From contig JAAXJP010000076.1 in assembly GCA_012269805.1 (NCBI GenBank), positions 1 through 5,758 on the forward strand: a stretch of DNA of 5,758 nt. Reading direction: 5' to 3'. The notes beneath the pieces were generated by a model, which saw only the letters and a list, made by a program, of their open reading frames with translations, made no database searches and was not told where the DNA came from. Shown one piece after another: positions 5,706 through 5,758 of the stretch. The DNA is from Rubrivirga sp. (GTDB lineage Bacteria; Bacteroidota; Rhodothermia; Rhodothermales; Rubricoccaceae). The stretch's first letter is position 1. Every line of letters starts with the position of its first letter. Both the position numbers and the translations under genes were made by a program.

Positions 5706-5758
5706 AGCGGAACACGAGACTCGAACTCGCGACCTCCACCATGGCAAGGTGGCGCTCT
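5706..5758 (-). tRNA. tRNA-Gly(GCC), 3' part (5' end outside window)
   Basis: Read leftward from the window edge, the sequence gives the D-stem end (AGAGC), an anticodon stem CCACC/GGTGG (5752-5748 and 5740-5736) and the loop TTGCCAT. The anticodon GCC lies at 5745-5743. A five-base variable region follows, then a T-arm GCGAG-TTCGAGT-CTCGT (5730-5714) and the acceptor strand GTTCCGC (5713-5707). The discriminator is U (5706), as is usual for bacterial tRNA-Gly. The next bases are CCG, so the CCA end is not encoded and must be added by tRNA nucleotidyltransferase. About 20 bases of the 5' side are missing. The tRNA is followed by the terminator at 5666-5698. Confidence 0.95.

Noticed and set aside
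5509..5747. Minus-strand frames reading through the tRNA and its terminator (starting near 5742 and 5747)
   Set aside because: They translate the tRNA-Gly gene itself; this is a well-known type of false protein call.
5706..5758. Possible integration site: a second copy of the tRNA 3' end elsewhere in the window
   Set aside because: No direct repeat of the tRNA end longer than a few bases was found in the window, and there is no integrase gene.

Overview
The window is very GC-rich and densely packed. It holds five protein genes (one partial), one partial tRNA gene with its terminator, and one gene-poor stretch of about 520 bases near the right end. No start codon has a recognisable Shine-Dalgarno sequence. 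Several starts are instead preceded by pyrimidine-rich leaders, and the tRNA does not encode its 3' CCA. Together with the gene families this suggests a high-GC member of the Bacteroidota/Rhodothermota side of the tree (for example Rubricoccaceae- or Salinibacter-like). That placement is inference; no taxonomic marker was searched.

Left part: the N-terminal 264 codons of ribonuclease R run leftward off the window, ending just where the catalytic RNB domain should begin. A 130-base intergenic region separates it from a divergent rightward cluster. The cluster starts with a complete DsbD/ScsB-type membrane thiol reductase carrying all six expected cysteines. Five bases after its stop comes a thioredoxin-fold lipoprotein with a CPYV active site and a distal C-terminal cysteine. 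The likely reading is an envelope electron route: cytoplasmic thioredoxin to the DsbD-like transporter to the lipoprotein anchored outside the cytoplasmic membrane. Sixty bases further on is a YfdC-like formate/nitrite transporter (FNT) family channel on the same strand.

Right part: a short gene for a predicted secreted basic protein of unknown function faces the FNT gene. The two stop codons overlap on one palindromic CTAG. Upstream of the small gene, about 520 bases hold no convincing gene. They contain a pure purine tract, an operator-like inverted repeat, several GC hairpins and a widely spaced 11-base inverted repeat. The window ends with a clear intrinsic terminator and the 3' three quarters of a leftward tRNA-Gly(GCC) gene.

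Nothing here amounts to a clear new system. The points most worth a second look are the thiol transporter plus CPYV lipoprotein pair, the pyrimidine leaders in place of Shine-Dalgarno sites, the shared-stop convergent gene pair, and the structured gene-free stretch beside the tRNA.
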